IMG/VR virus record: IMGVR_UViG_3300009774_000023
Coordinates: 1-24,961 of that record
Direction: 5' to 3' (one strand)
DNA length: 24,961 bases
Source: a virus
Shown here: one piece after another, positions 7,550-15,192 of the stretch
How positions within the stretch are numbered: position 1 is the stretch's first letter
Layout: every line of letters begins with the position of its first letter
The notes under the pieces: generated by a model
Told to the model about the DNA's origin: nothing
The model's input: the letters and a program-made list of their open reading frames with translations, nothing else
The model's database searches: none
Position numbers and translations under genes: made by a program

Positions 7550-8139
7550 GCTCGCCTCAACTTGTAGGCGTCGATCACCTGCCAGTTGGCTTGAGCTCGG
7601 TTCATCGCTGGTTCTGGTATGCCGTTGCTACGGATTGATCCCATCGTCTGTAGTCGATAGCTACCGATCGACTGAGCGATGACGTCCTGGCCATTGTTGA
7701 TTGCAAAGTTACACATGGCCGCTGCGATACCTAGACAAGCCAACTTAAGATCGTCTGGGACTGTAGATACGCCGTGCTTGTAGCTCACACTCAATAGGTC
7801 GTTGTTCCAGGTCGAGAGTCCACTCTTCTGTCCCCAGTAGAGAGTGATGCGTCCGTAGCTGTTGAAGAAGTAGTTGCCAGACCCAATTGGCGTCTGAGTG
7901 GTGTTTGGATAGCCGATCTTGATTCCGTCTACCGATGTAACGTCCTGGTGGCGTAGCCAAAGAGGTGACTTGAAGTCGTATTGCTCATCTATAACTGTCT
8001 TGATCTCTCCAAAGCTTCGGTGCGTGTACCGATCAACAAAGGCATTCATCGCGGCTACCGTTTGAGTTGCTAGAACGTCAGGAACAACGGTAGCCCCGAG
8101 GTAAGTGATTAGTTCTGCCTTTGTGAATATAGCGCTCAT
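7546..8139 (-). CDS. Head-tail connector (gp6-like adaptor)
   Basis: 197 aa. It begins with a helical part (TKAELITYLGATVVPDVLATQTVAAMNAFVDRYTHRSFG), as in gp6/gp15-like adaptors that dock under the portal, then a beta insertion (about residues 50-115) and a helix bundle ending with a conserved-type tail (AMNRAQANWQVIDAYKLRRA). It should form the ring joining portal to the closure protein. The start has no Shine-Dalgarno; a TATATT box ends 8 nt before the ATG, which suggests a near-leaderless transcript. An HNH endonuclease gene separates it from the capsid genes. Confidence 0.78.
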   Translation of the reverse strand: MSAIFTKAELITYLGATVVPDVLATQTVAAMNAFVDRYTHRSFGEIKTVIDEQYDFKSPLWLRHQDVTSVDGIKIGYPNTTQTPIGSGNYFFNSYGRITLYWGQKSGLSTWNNDLLSVSYKHGVSTVPDDLKLACLGIAAAMCNFAINNGQDVIAQSIGSYRLQTMGSIRSNGIPEPAMNRAQANWQVIDAYKLRRA

Positions 8140-8147
8140 CTGCGTTC

Positions 8148-8153
8148 AATATA
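8148..8153 (-). promoter_or_regulatory. -10-like box 8 nt before the connector start
   Basis: Minus-strand TATATT followed by GAACGCAG and ATG. The same ending, with two changes, precedes the prohead protease (TATTAAGCGCAGAT then ATG). No good -35 box is seen at 17 nt. It could restart transcription after the HNH gene and give a message with almost no leader. Confidence 0.4.
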
Positions 8154-8173
8154 AAACAAAGCCAGCAAAACTT

Positions 8174-8572
8174 CTAGACATTCATATCTTTGTAAATTTG
8201 TTCTTGGCTTTTTCCATCTAGGACAGAGATAGAAATTGCCCTGATCGTATCCAGCGATACGTATGCACGCCTTTTTCTTACATTCTCCGACTTTGATATC
8301 CACTGGAGGTTAGATACTCTGTTGTCATTTCTAAGTCGGTTCAGGTGATCTATATACAGAGGCCCAACGTGATCAGGTTTTGGAAGAAACGCATCTGCAA
8401 CCAGCCGGTGAACGAAATATCGCCTTGTCTTTCCATCGGTCCGAAGTGAAACATTGGCATAGTCGTTGCGAAAGTAGAAGGCCCTTATTCGCTTGAATTT
8501 GGAGTGACGAACACGACCCTGATTAGATACTTCAAAGTATGGTGCTGTATCGATTTGTTTCCAAAACTCCAT
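8174..8572 (-). CDS. NUMOD4-HNH homing endonuclease
   Basis: 132 aa. The N-terminus (EFWKQIDTAPYFEVSNQGRVR) is a NUMOD4 motif; the centre (FVHRLVADAFLPKP, then IDHLNRLRNDNRVSNLQW) is the HNH_3 core with His, Asp-His and Asn-N residues that bind metal and cut DNA. The last 30 residues (LDTIRAISISVLDGKSQEQIYKD) look like a helix-turn-helix NUMOD used for target recognition. It stands between the capsid cassette and the connector genes with terminator-like DNA upstream, so it is a free-standing selfish endonuclease rather than a structural gene. No intron is evident around it. The family call is firm; whether it is active is unknown. Confidence 0.92.
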   Translation of the reverse strand: MEFWKQIDTAPYFEVSNQGRVRHSKFKRIRAFYFRNDYANVSLRTDGKTRRYFVHRLVADAFLPKPDHVGPLYIDHLNRLRNDNRVSNLQWISKSENVRKRRAYVSLDTIRAISISVLDGKSQEQIYKDMNV

Positions 8573-8590
8573 TTACTCTATTTTAACAAA

Positions 8591-8620
8591 AAAGAAGTCC
8601 CGTTCATAGGGACTTCTTTT
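8591..8620 (-). terminator. Strong terminator after capsid cassette
   Basis: Perfect 11-bp stem: AAAGAAGTCCC at 8591-8601 and GGGACTTCTTT at 8609-8619, 7-nt loop. On the minus strand it is followed by a T run; T residues also follow on the plus strand, so it may work in both directions. It lies 17 nt beyond the small acidic gene and would boost capsid gene messages relative to the genes behind it. Confidence 0.9.
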
Positions 8621-8636
8621 ATATAGGTAGAGAAGA

Positions 8637-8930
8637 CTATTTTGTCTCTTCGGCCTTTGCATCTGTTTTAGCTTGCGCATTATCAGTTGCTTTTGCTTTT
8701 TCAACGGCAGCAGCTTCATTTTTAGCGTGCTGTTCATTAGATGCGACTACTTCAGCTGAAGGTTCGTTAGTTTGGAGTTCGACTTCGCCAGCTTCGTACG
8801 CTGACTCAATTTCGCGACTCTTTGCTACTTCATCAACGCGCTTCAGCTCATCATTATCTATATTGATCACTTCACCACGAACGTGTGGGTACACGTCAGC
8901 GGTAAAGGTAACGAGAGTTGTCTTTGACAT
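8637..8930 (-). CDS. Small acidic protein after major capsid gene, unknown
   Basis: 97 aa. The first half (VTFTADVYPHVRGEVINIDNDEL) looks like a small beta unit; the second half is almost wholly Ala, Glu, Lys, Asp and Gln (residues about 55-97), expected to be a disordered or helical acidic tail. It is 24 nt after the major capsid stop and ends just before a strong terminator, so it should be made at a high level with the capsid protein. A head decoration or head-stabilising protein is plausible from location, as small genes here often are, but no family can be claimed. Confidence 0.7.
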   Translation of the reverse strand: MSKTTLVTFTADVYPHVRGEVINIDNDELKRVDEVAKSREIESAYEAGEVELQTNEPSAEVVASNEQHAKNEAAAVEKAKATDNAQAKTDAKAEETK

Positions 8931-8954
8931 AGAGAGTTTCTTCTTTCGGCCTTA

Positions 8955-10112
8955 TTACTTGATGTTCATCTTTGCCCAGGCGATGTCCATGAATGGACGA
9001 CCTGCGACACGTTCGATCATGCGAAGGCTGATCTTGTCCTGGCTGAAGTCAGTACCGTCAGTTCCGTAGTCAACACGGAGCGCACCACGGTTACCGATCC
9101 AGTAGTTGGTAGGAACACAGAACCAGAGTTCAGTTTCGTTTGTGCCAGCACCTAGGTTTGCAGGGATCTCATCAACGATGGTGATCGCTTTGCCGAGGAA
9201 TGTGCTTGGAGCAGTTCCATCAAGGCTAGGGATATATAGAGGGCGACCGTTGCCGTCTTTTAAGTTGTAGATCAATTGCAGACCTGTGCTTGATGTGATG
9301 AATTGACCAAGTAGACGGTAAGCAGTTGGAAGGCTGAAGAATAGCTTGTTCACATCAGTGAAGGCTAGGTTCCCAGCGGCTGTGTTACCTGTGACAGTTG
9401 TTGGTGTGATGTCGCTTGAACGGAAGCCGAATGGCTTGCTCGCGCCGTCACCAGCTGCAAAGGCAAGGTTTTCAGCCAAGGCAAGTGCAGTTGCAAAACG
9501 GTCTTCAACGATGTTCTGAAGGTCAGGGCTCACAGCAGTATCAGCAAGTGATTCGCTTGAGAACTTGTCGAGCGCTGCGAGTTTGAAAGGAACGAGTTGC
9601 TTCTTTAGGAAGGTAGCGCCTGATTCAGTAATCGCAGCACCTTCACCAACCCAGTAAGTCGTTGGAAGTGAGTTGTCGTATGGCATGTCAAGGATTGCAG
9701 GCATATCTTGGAGGACAGTTGCAATCTGACGGATTGGACTGATGTAGTACATTTTGGCGATGATTGATTGGCGAAGTGTCGTAGGGACGAGAACGCCACC
9801 TTGACCAGCTGTACCAACTGTTTGAGCTTTGTTTCGTAGCTCTGCATCTTCACGCCATTCAATACCTTTTGCTTCGTAGTCTTTTGCGATGAGCTCGTTA
9901 GACTTCTTGATGAGGTCCTTGTCACCAGTTGTGATGGCTTGGTAGAAGCTCTTGATGACACTTTTGTCTTCTTCAGTTACGTTTTCACGAGATACGATGA
10001 AGTCTTTCTTGTGAGCATCAAGCTCTAAAAGCATTTCTTTCTTTGCCGCGTTTACTGCTTCTTCAGTTTTTTCTGAGACAGCTTTGGCGATTAGTTCACT
10101 AATTTTGGTCAT
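8955..10112 (-). CDS. Major capsid protein, HK97 fold
   Basis: 385 aa from ATG 10112, chosen because AAGGAGGTGAT lies directly upstream. Residues 1 to about 100 are helical and charged, a delta (scaffold-like) domain. The capsid fold begins near TAGQGGVLVPTTLRQSIIAKM, the classic HK97-type N-arm/start motif, followed by SPIRQIATV, the E-loop region (YWVGEGAAITESGATF) and the P and A domains, ending GRPFMDIAWAKMNIK. In this family the prohead protease removes the delta domain during maturation, probably in the segment around residues 95-110. The protease gene lies 22 nt upstream. One copy is present, with good coding character throughout. Confidence 0.95.
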   Translation of the reverse strand: MTKISELIAKAVSEKTEEAVNAAKKEMLLELDAHKKDFIVSRENVTEEDKSVIKSFYQAITTGDKDLIKKSNELIAKDYEAKGIEWREDAELRNKAQTVGTAGQGGVLVPTTLRQSIIAKMYYISPIRQIATVLQDMPAILDMPYDNSLPTTYWVGEGAAITESGATFLKKQLVPFKLAALDKFSSESLADTAVSPDLQNIVEDRFATALALAENLAFAAGDGASKPFGFRSSDITPTTVTGNTAAGNLAFTDVNKLFFSLPTAYRLLGQFITSSTGLQLIYNLKDGNGRPLYIPSLDGTAPSTFLGKAITIVDEIPANLGAGTNETELWFCVPTNYWIGNRGALRVDYGTDGTDFSQDKISLRMIERVAGRPFMDIAWAKMNIK

Positions 10113-10113
10113 A

Positions 10114-10130
10114 ATCACCTCCTTAAGGTG
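10114..10130 (-). promoter_or_regulatory. Extended Shine-Dalgarno inside a small hairpin, capsid gene
   Basis: Minus-strand AAGGAGGTGAT (10124-10114) can pair over 11 nt with the usual 16S rRNA 3' end and is 1 nt from the capsid ATG by its end, 4 nt by GGAGG plus spacer. The core also folds as CACCT-TAAGG-AGGTG (10130-10116), which would hide part of it. It decides the start at 10112 rather than the GTG two codons earlier. Confidence 0.8.
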
Positions 10131-10134
10131 TTGG

Positions 10135-11055
10135 TTATGCGACCACCGCCTCTAGCTCTAGGGCTATGGCAGCTTCTGCTTCTGCTAATTGTTCGTCTGT
10201 GAGATCTGCATCGAGATCTAGCTCTGTTTCGTCCTCAGCACCCGAGTGGTCGATATCGCCCCCGTTAGCTGCGGCTTCTTCAGCTGCGATTCGATCGATT
10301 TCAACCTGTGCGTCGATAGCCTCTTGCGCCTCACGAGCGGTCTTCTCTTCTTCTGTCTCAACTGGTGCGGCTTGTGCCTCTTTGATAGCGGTCAGTTCAG
10401 TTGTCACTTCAGCGAGTGATGTGCCGATCTTCCCGACGAGGTCAGTTAGCTCAGTAATTGATTGCTTAAGTTCTTCCACTTGTGGTTCTCCTACTTCTTT
10501 GGTCTTTAACTCCGCTTCAATGCGGTCTGCTTCTTCTCGCATACTCTTGATCATCCAGGTAGCGTCCTTCTGGCTAATGTCACCGGACTTATAGCTGAGG
10601 GCTACGGCATTTGCATTAGCGGGGATAGCGACGACACTCACTTCAAGCAGCTCACAGTCCTTGAGAACTGGGATGTCATCTTCGTACTCGACGGTGTGAG
10701 GTATGAAGCCGGCCGACACTGTGCGCAGCGTGCGCTTGACCAGTTGGCGAAAGATCATGTCAGCGCGAGGGTTGATCTCTGCCTCATCAAACTGGGCCGT
10801 GATGAACGACTTGCCGTTCACATTCAGTTGAAGGTCTGAGCCTTGTCCTAGGACGTTCTCTGGGTCATCTGGATCGTGTCCCCAAAGGATGAGCGGGTTA
10901 GAGAGATAGCGGTCTGTCTTCCAGCTTGACTGGTCAACGATCTCGCCTTGACGATCTACTGAGTCGTCGCTAAAGCAGAAAGTAACCTTGCGGTTTACCT
11001 CATCAATTGACTTAATATCGATCTGGAATAGCTTATTGATTATCTTGGATTTCAT
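10135..11055 (-). CDS. HK97-family prohead protease with long acidic C-terminal extension
   Basis: 306 aa. Residues 1 to about 155 form the U35-type serine protease: His60 in LILWGHDP, Ser114 in RTVSAGF, and Glu138 in CELLEVSVVAIPANANA match the family's catalytic positions. Family members are often about 200 aa; here residues about 165-306 add a coiled-coil (ADRIEAELKTKE, ELKQSITELTDLVGKIGTSL) and a strongly acidic Ala/Glu tail. This could be a scaffold-like domain, though the capsid protein also has a delta domain. It processes the capsid delta domain in proheads. A candidate promoter lies directly upstream and the ATG has no Shine-Dalgarno. Confidence 0.93.
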   Translation of the reverse strand: MKSKIINKLFQIDIKSIDEVNRKVTFCFSDDSVDRQGEIVDQSSWKTDRYLSNPLILWGHDPDDPENVLGQGSDLQLNVNGKSFITAQFDEAEINPRADMIFRQLVKRTLRTVSAGFIPHTVEYEDDIPVLKDCELLEVSVVAIPANANAVALSYKSGDISQKDATWMIKSMREEADRIEAELKTKEVGEPQVEELKQSITELTDLVGKIGTSLAEVTTELTAIKEAQAAPVETEEEKTAREAQEAIDAQVEIDRIAAEEAAANGGDIDHSGAEDETELDLDADLTDEQLAEAEAAIALELEAVVA

Positions 11056-11094
11056 ATCTGCGCTTAATATGAATCAAAGTCTTTAGGTTTGCAA
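11056..11094 (-). promoter_or_regulatory. Candidate promoter for protease-capsid genes
   Basis: Minus strand: TTGCAA (11094-11089), 17-nt spacer, CATATT (11071-11066), then 10 nt to the ATG. Spacing is ideal, and the start would lie within about 3-4 nt of the transcript's 5' end. It sits at the end of the MuF gene. Confidence 0.5.
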
Positions 11095-11097
11095 TAC

Positions 11098-11832
11098 CTA
11101 TTGCATCACCCGGACAGGAAGCAAAACGCATCGACACCTCGGATGAAGTGGAGCACCAGGTACGTCGTCATAGCTGTGGTTATATGTGCTTACCTTCGCG
11201 TCACCATTTCGATTGGTTGATGTCTCGTGCTGCACATCGCCTTTATCGAAGAAGTTCTCATCGATCCCAATGATTCGGCCATCCATAGGGCCACAGAATG
11301 GACAAACCATTTCGTCTTCAGCTGTGTGCCACTCTTTGCCCTCGATGACGCCTGACTGTCCCCATGCTGATATGTCGGCATAAGACTGCGCCCTGGCTAC
11401 CTCAGTAGAGGCGATGAGATCTGCACGCTGCTCGATCGCAAATCCAAAGATCGCCTCGACTCGTGATCGAAGTGTGTAACCGCTCTCCCCAGCATTGATA
11501 CCTTCTGTGAGAGCTGCCCTGAGCTGCTTCTCGGTCTCATCATTGACATCACCTGCAATCTTGAAGCTACGGGCATCTAGGTACTCTCTGACGGCCTTAG
11601 CGAACGGATCATAGGTACTTGGCTGCTGCCCGATCTCGAGCATCGCTTCACGAGCTGTTGAGATGATCACTTCATAGAGAGTTGGAGCGATGGCTAGCTT
11701 GATTGAGGTGTCAGACTGCTCCCATTCGATCAGGTCGCCTACATAGTCCTTTGTCTTGATGGACTTTCCGCGGGGATTGTTTGCCAGGCCCTCTAATACG
11801 AGTGCCTTCTGTGCATTGAACTGCGCACGCAT
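11098..11832 (-). CDS. MuF-type head morphogenesis domain, probably expressed as portal fusion
   Basis: 244 aa from the first ATG (11832), but the frame is open and protein-like for at least 29 codons upstream (VAARTAKARRYESALVQI precedes the Met), back to the A10 run in the portal gene, with no ATG, GTG or TTG and no Shine-Dalgarno at 11832. The C-terminal part has the Phage_Mu_F / SPP1 gp7 signature: ASTEVARAQSYADISAW, then EWHTAEDEMVCPFCGPMDG and PLHPRCRCVLLPV, whose Cys/His residues may bind metal. MuF proteins bind the portal and are packaged in small numbers. The most economical reading is production as the C-terminal part of a frameshifted portal-MuF protein; independent start at 11832 cannot be excluded. 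Confidence 0.85.
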   Translation of the reverse strand: MRAQFNAQKALVLEGLANNPRGKSIKTKDYVGDLIEWEQSDTSIKLAIAPTLYEVIISTAREAMLEIGQQPSTYDPFAKAVREYLDARSFKIAGDVNDETEKQLRAALTEGINAGESGYTLRSRVEAIFGFAIEQRADLIASTEVARAQSYADISAWGQSGVIEGKEWHTAEDEMVCPFCGPMDGRIIGIDENFFDKGDVQHETSTNRNGDAKVSTYNHSYDDVPGAPLHPRCRCVLLPVRVMQ

Positions 11833-13253
11833 GATCTGGACCAGGGCAGATTCGTAGCGCCGTGCTTTCGCTGTTCGAGCTGCAACCTTATGCTCACCCT
11901 GGTTAGTCGTTAAGTCTTTTTTTTTTGACCCGCTTGAGGGTCGTTCTTTGGATCGTTCGGATCAGCATTCGGATCTTCGCTGTCTAGAGCATTTGGATCA
12001 GTTGTAGGCGCCGGCTGTGATTGAGCCGTACCGTCTGCGATATTGCTCAGTGGAACATTTGTACCTGCCATGTAGATCTGCTCGCCTAGGTGATCTGGAA
12101 GGGCTTCCTCGCCATACATCTCGCGTACTTCATCAATCGTGTAGACCTTATTCGTCAGTGCACTAGCAAGCTTGAGCTTTGCTTCTACGTCTTCTGGCAC
12201 TGGATTCTCAAAGCTGAGCTCGAGTGTCGGATCGAATGGGTGGACAAGTGATTGGTTCAGCTGCTCTACGAACTGAGTCACACGAGGGACGACGTTGAAT
12301 AGGATGTGCATGTAGAGCGCAGCGTCCATGTTGGCGCGGTTGAAGTTAGCTGTCATGCCGAGCACAGCGTCAGGCGTCTTCCACATAGCGAGGACTTCTT
12401 CTTTAGAGAACTTACGGCTACCAAGGAAGTCGAGATCTGAAGGTGTCATCATGAACGGCTTAGCGTCTCCACCTTCAATCAGCAGTGGCTTACCGGCATT
12501 GCCTGCGCCTGTGTTCTCATCGCTGAATTGCTGCTTCCACCTGGCGTAGGACTCATCTGACATCTCTTCGTTTGAGGTGAAGATCAGAGACGGTTTAGCG
12601 CCATTGGCGATCAGGTTGCGGTTCCAGTCCTTCATCTGCTCGTCAAGGTCGATCGTCGCTGCGGCAGCTGAGATTACTGACTGGCCGTTGTATGGGTCGG
12701 CAGGGTTCGGGTTGATGTCACGAATAAAGGCTGTGACTGGGTAGTCGTGGTTGGCGAACTTAACGATGCTCTTTGAATACGCAGGTTCGAGCTTGAATTG
12801 GACCAGGTGGGACTCGAAGATCTGAAGCGCATCCGGCAGTTTGTTCTTGCCAGGGACGAATGGCTCTGTGCCTTTCGTCATGTAGATATAGCTCTCACCG
12901 GTGAAGTTGACATAGGTATAGTGGAGCTTGCGTAGCTGACGGCCTGTGTGAGCGTTGTTAGGCTCGTTCAGTAGCTTGAGGATTGGGTGATCGGTGATCT
13001 CTTCCTGGTCGCCGTCTAACTTCTTCCGATAGAGCTTGAAAGGCACTGCTGCACAGAGCGATGCGATTGAGTCATTGGCGGCAAAGGACCATCCCACGTT
13101 GGCACTGATCTGCTCACTCTTGAGTGCATAGTTCTTAGTACGCCCATCGCCCCAGAGATCATCTACTGGTCGAAGAGAGGGCAAATAGTCCTTGCGAGAT
13201 GCCCCCGCAATGAACGCTCCAAGCCTTTGACGTAATGATCCTTTGTTTTTCAT
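11098..13253 (-). CDS. Predicted portal-MuF fusion by -1 slippage on A10
   Basis: Frame 0 from ATG 13253 through the portal to the Lys codon at 11921-11919 (445 codons), then -1 into the MuF frame for 273 codons to the stop at 11098: 718 aa. The MuF frame is exactly -1 relative to the portal. The run gives slippery A AAA AAA heptamers, and polymerase insertion of one A would have the same effect. The MuF frame is closed by TGA upstream of the run (at 11962-11964), so entry must be near the run or at the later ATG. Covalent portal-MuF fusions are known in other phages. Expression is inferred. Confidence 0.6.
11910..13253 (-). CDS. Portal protein, HK97-type
   Basis: 447 aa. It shows the HK97 portal pattern: an N-terminal clip/wing region (VGWSFAANDSIASLCAAVPFKLYRK), HPILKLLNEPN with GRQLRKLHYTYVNFTGESYIY, an SHLVQFKLEP segment, a DPYNGQSVISAAAATI stretch and the stem/crown helices (KFSKEEVLAMWKTPDAVLGM). 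The last 40 residues are disordered, rich in Asp, Pro and Asn, ending QAGQKKKT over a run of ten A. Twelve copies form the portal ring through which DNA enters. The disordered tail could be a linker when the protein is extended into the MuF frame. It follows the large terminase after a 69-nt gap; no Shine-Dalgarno is near the ATG. Confidence 0.94.
   Translation of the reverse strand: MKNKGSLRQRLGAFIAGASRKDYLPSLRPVDDLWGDGRTKNYALKSEQISANVGWSFAANDSIASLCAAVPFKLYRKKLDGDQEEITDHPILKLLNEPNNAHTGRQLRKLHYTYVNFTGESYIYMTKGTEPFVPGKNKLPDALQIFESHLVQFKLEPAYSKSIVKFANHDYPVTAFIRDINPNPADPYNGQSVISAAAATIDLDEQMKDWNRNLIANGAKPSLIFTSNEEMSDESYARWKQQFSDENTGAGNAGKPLLIEGGDAKPFMMTPSDLDFLGSRKFSKEEVLAMWKTPDAVLGMTANFNRANMDAALYMHILFNVVPRVTQFVEQLNQSLVHPFDPTLELSFENPVPEDVEAKLKLASALTNKVYTIDEVREMYGEEALPDHLGEQIYMAGTNVPLSNIADGTAQSQPAPTTDPNALDSEDPNADPNDPKNDPQAGQKKKT
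11917..11926 (-). other. A10 slippage run at portal/MuF junction
   Basis: Ten consecutive A on the minus strand (CAA AAA AAA AAG in the portal frame), two codons before the portal stop. Runs of this length are known to provoke -1 ribosomal slippage and RNA polymerase stuttering. It is the longest homopolymer I noticed in the window. Confidence 0.8.
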
Positions 13254-13322
13254 ATAGGGCGAATAGATATTCCTTATGTTCTAGTTCTAACTTAACAGCA
13301 AAGCAAAACAATGAGAATAGGT

Positions 13323-14537
13323 TTATGCCGATCGAACTCTGAATTCTTTATGTGGCTTATTAAATAGCGTGTGAATCATATATCGAAGTGAATCAGCTGC
13401 GTCGTCATCCTCTTTAATTGGATCATCAGTTGAGTCATCGTTCTTAGTAAGCTTCCACGAGTAGTTTTCAAGCTCCCATACCAGGTCCTCATTGGATGGA
13501 TCTGGATCAATGGTCAGCGCCCGCGTATTGAATTTGGTCTTAGTGGTGTTGATGCCGGCGAGGACTGATCCAGGACCCTTATCTACAGCTTTGAGGCGAA
13601 GCTTTAGCTCTCGGTTCAAGTTGAGGATAGCGATTGGATCTTCCGAGTCAGCCACCTGGATATCGAGCTTCGTATCGCCGATTAATTCTTGGATCTTCTT
13701 GGCGCGCTGCTCATCATCAAGCTTCGTCTTATAGAGCGTACGCATCACGTGAACGCTGTCATCACTCCCTATGGCGTATATGAGGGCCGCTAACGGGTGG
13801 TTATAGCCGAAGTCGATTGATAGCCCATATTTGATAGGTTCAAACGGTAGAGGCACTACATGCTTGTCACGACTGAACTCTTCGTAGATCAGTCCTTCTT
13901 GTTTGTGGTACTCGGCAAGCATCTCCTGGGCGTACTGACTAGGAGTCATTTCAAGCTTCATGCCGCCAAGCTCTTCAGGGTCCAGCATTGGGTTGTCGTA
14001 GCTAGTGAAGTGGAAGACCGCGTAGTTCTCGTTGGACTGGGCTAACTTCTCTAGCCTGTATAGGGACTTGTAGCCCTTTGGCGTACCCATAAAGATTGCA
14101 GACCCTTTGAAGTCAACGAGGGTCGGCCTGATGATCTCTCGCCACTGTTTCTCAAAGGCACGCATTGAGTCCAGCTCGTCCAATACGACGAGGCTGTACT
14201 TCTTTCCGCGGGCCGTCTCGATGTTCTCCCAACCGAATAACCGGATCTTGTTTGTAGAGCCGTCAGGACGCCTGAGAACGACTTCCAGGCGTTGCTCATT
14301 GGCAGACACAAAGTTGCTGGTGCCCACGACCTTCTCTAGTAGGTCAGACCAAACGATGTCCCGTGCTTGATCCCTGGTAGTAGCAAAGTATGCAACTGGT
14401 GCAGGAGCAAAGAGGCAGACACCAACCATCTCTTCGATGGCCTCTGTTGTCTTACCGAAGCGACGGCCACAACGTAGGACTTTGAAGCGAGCGCTACTCT
14501 GCGCTATCAGTCGCTGTGCTGGATGGAGTATCCCCAC
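13323..14537 (-). CDS. Terminase large subunit
   Basis: 404 aa. ATPase domain: Walker A CGRRFGKTT (residues 23-31), Walker B LVVLDE with Asp120-Glu121, and coupling motif MGTP about residue 150. Nuclease domain of the RNase H-like fold: Asp in LSIDFGYNHP, Asp in QVADSEDPIA, and a C-terminal DDDAADSLRYM acidic cluster. All expected catalytic residues are present, so it should be active in cutting and translocating phage DNA into the prohead. The start is a GTG at 14537, 44 nt inside the small subunit gene, so translation is likely coupled. Length is slightly short for the family but complete. Confidence 0.96.
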   Translation of the reverse strand: MGILHPAQRLIAQSSARFKVLRCGRRFGKTTEAIEEMVGVCLFAPAPVAYFATTRDQARDIVWSDLLEKVVGTSNFVSANEQRLEVVLRRPDGSTNKIRLFGWENIETARGKKYSLVVLDELDSMRAFEKQWREIIRPTLVDFKGSAIFMGTPKGYKSLYRLEKLAQSNENYAVFHFTSYDNPMLDPEELGGMKLEMTPSQYAQEMLAEYHKQEGLIYEEFSRDKHVVPLPFEPIKYGLSIDFGYNHPLAALIYAIGSDDSVHVMRTLYKTKLDDEQRAKKIQELIGDTKLDIQVADSEDPIAILNLNRELKLRLKAVDKGPGSVLAGINTTKTKFNTRALTIDPDPSNEDLVWELENYSWKLTKNDDSTDDPIKEDDDAADSLRYMIHTLFNKPHKEFRVRSA

Positions 14538-15027
14538 TCGATTTGAGCCTGTTTACGATTGCTGAGTCAAGTCCAATAGGCATGAGTGAAGCACCATCTT
14601 TGCCAGTGATCTCCTGACGGTCTTTCCAGTCAAAATTGTTTTTGAGGCTGAATTGAGCGCCAGTAGCGTTACGGCTATAGAGCTGAGACTCTGCAAACTC
14701 ATGCACGCGCTCTCGTGCAGTCTCTACCGTGGGAAAGTACTGCTCTGTTTTTGCATAGTTGAGAAGGGTTCGACGGTCAATTCCCATGTGTCGAGCTAGT
14801 CCGGACATTGTGTAGGGCTTTTGCTCGGTCATCACTTCGCGTGTCATCCAGATTGTGTCGCCACGTTGATTGAAGCCATTCTCTACCTGGCGCTTTTCAA
14901 CATGAGGATCACAGTCATCAAAGTAGTTCTTGATGCCTTGCTCAAGTTCATTCACTGTCGCGTAAGCAAGTGGCCTACCGCCTGCGTGCTTTGGTGTCTC
15001 TTCAGCTAGTGATTCTTGATTCGCCAT
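14494..15027 (-). CDS. Terminase small subunit
   Basis: 177 aa from ATG 15027; an ATG eight codons earlier (15051) exists but would place the TATAAATA box inside the gene. After a disordered start comes GGRPLAYATVNELEQGIKNYF, then a helix-turn-helix (KPYTMSGLARHMGIDRRTLLNY) for recognising packaging DNA, and FAESQLYSRNATGAQFSLKNNFDWKDR, the pattern of gp3/Terminase_3-type DNA-packaging small subunits. It recruits the large subunit to the start site of packaging. It is the first gene of the late operon, beside the strand switch at about 15.1 kb. No Shine-Dalgarno is seen. Confidence 0.9.
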   Translation of the reverse strand: MANQESLAEETPKHAGGRPLAYATVNELEQGIKNYFDDCDPHVEKRQVENGFNQRGDTIWMTREVMTEQKPYTMSGLARHMGIDRRTLLNYAKTEQYFPTVETARERVHEFAESQLYSRNATGAQFSLKNNFDWKDRQEITGKDGASLMPIGLDSAIVNRLKSSGDTPSSTATDSAE

Positions 15028-15038
15028 AATGTTGCGTC

Positions 15039-15046
15039 TATTTATA
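15039..15046 (-). promoter_or_regulatory. TATAAATA element before terminase small subunit
   Basis: Minus-strand TATAAATA ends 11 nt before ATG 15027, at the head of the whole structural operon. No consensus -35 box is evident. The octamer also precedes the tail chaperone gene and the HNH gene at 22172. It is a likely late-promoter -10 element, by position. Confidence 0.45.
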
Positions 15047-15192
15047 CACAAAAGCTTTGGATTTAAAAGGGCTCATATTACGTCTCCCTAGAAAATAGCG
15101 TCCGACCTGCGGTGCTAGATATATCCACGCTCCTGACTGCTGTTGAGAGTGGGAGTAGATCTTCCGCGCTGGCCCGCAGCTAGAGTGAGCCC

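Noticed and set aside
10166-10594. 142-codon plus-strand frame opposite the protease C-terminus
   Set aside because: Almost only Ser, Ala and Ile; it mirrors the Glu/Ala-rich protease tail.
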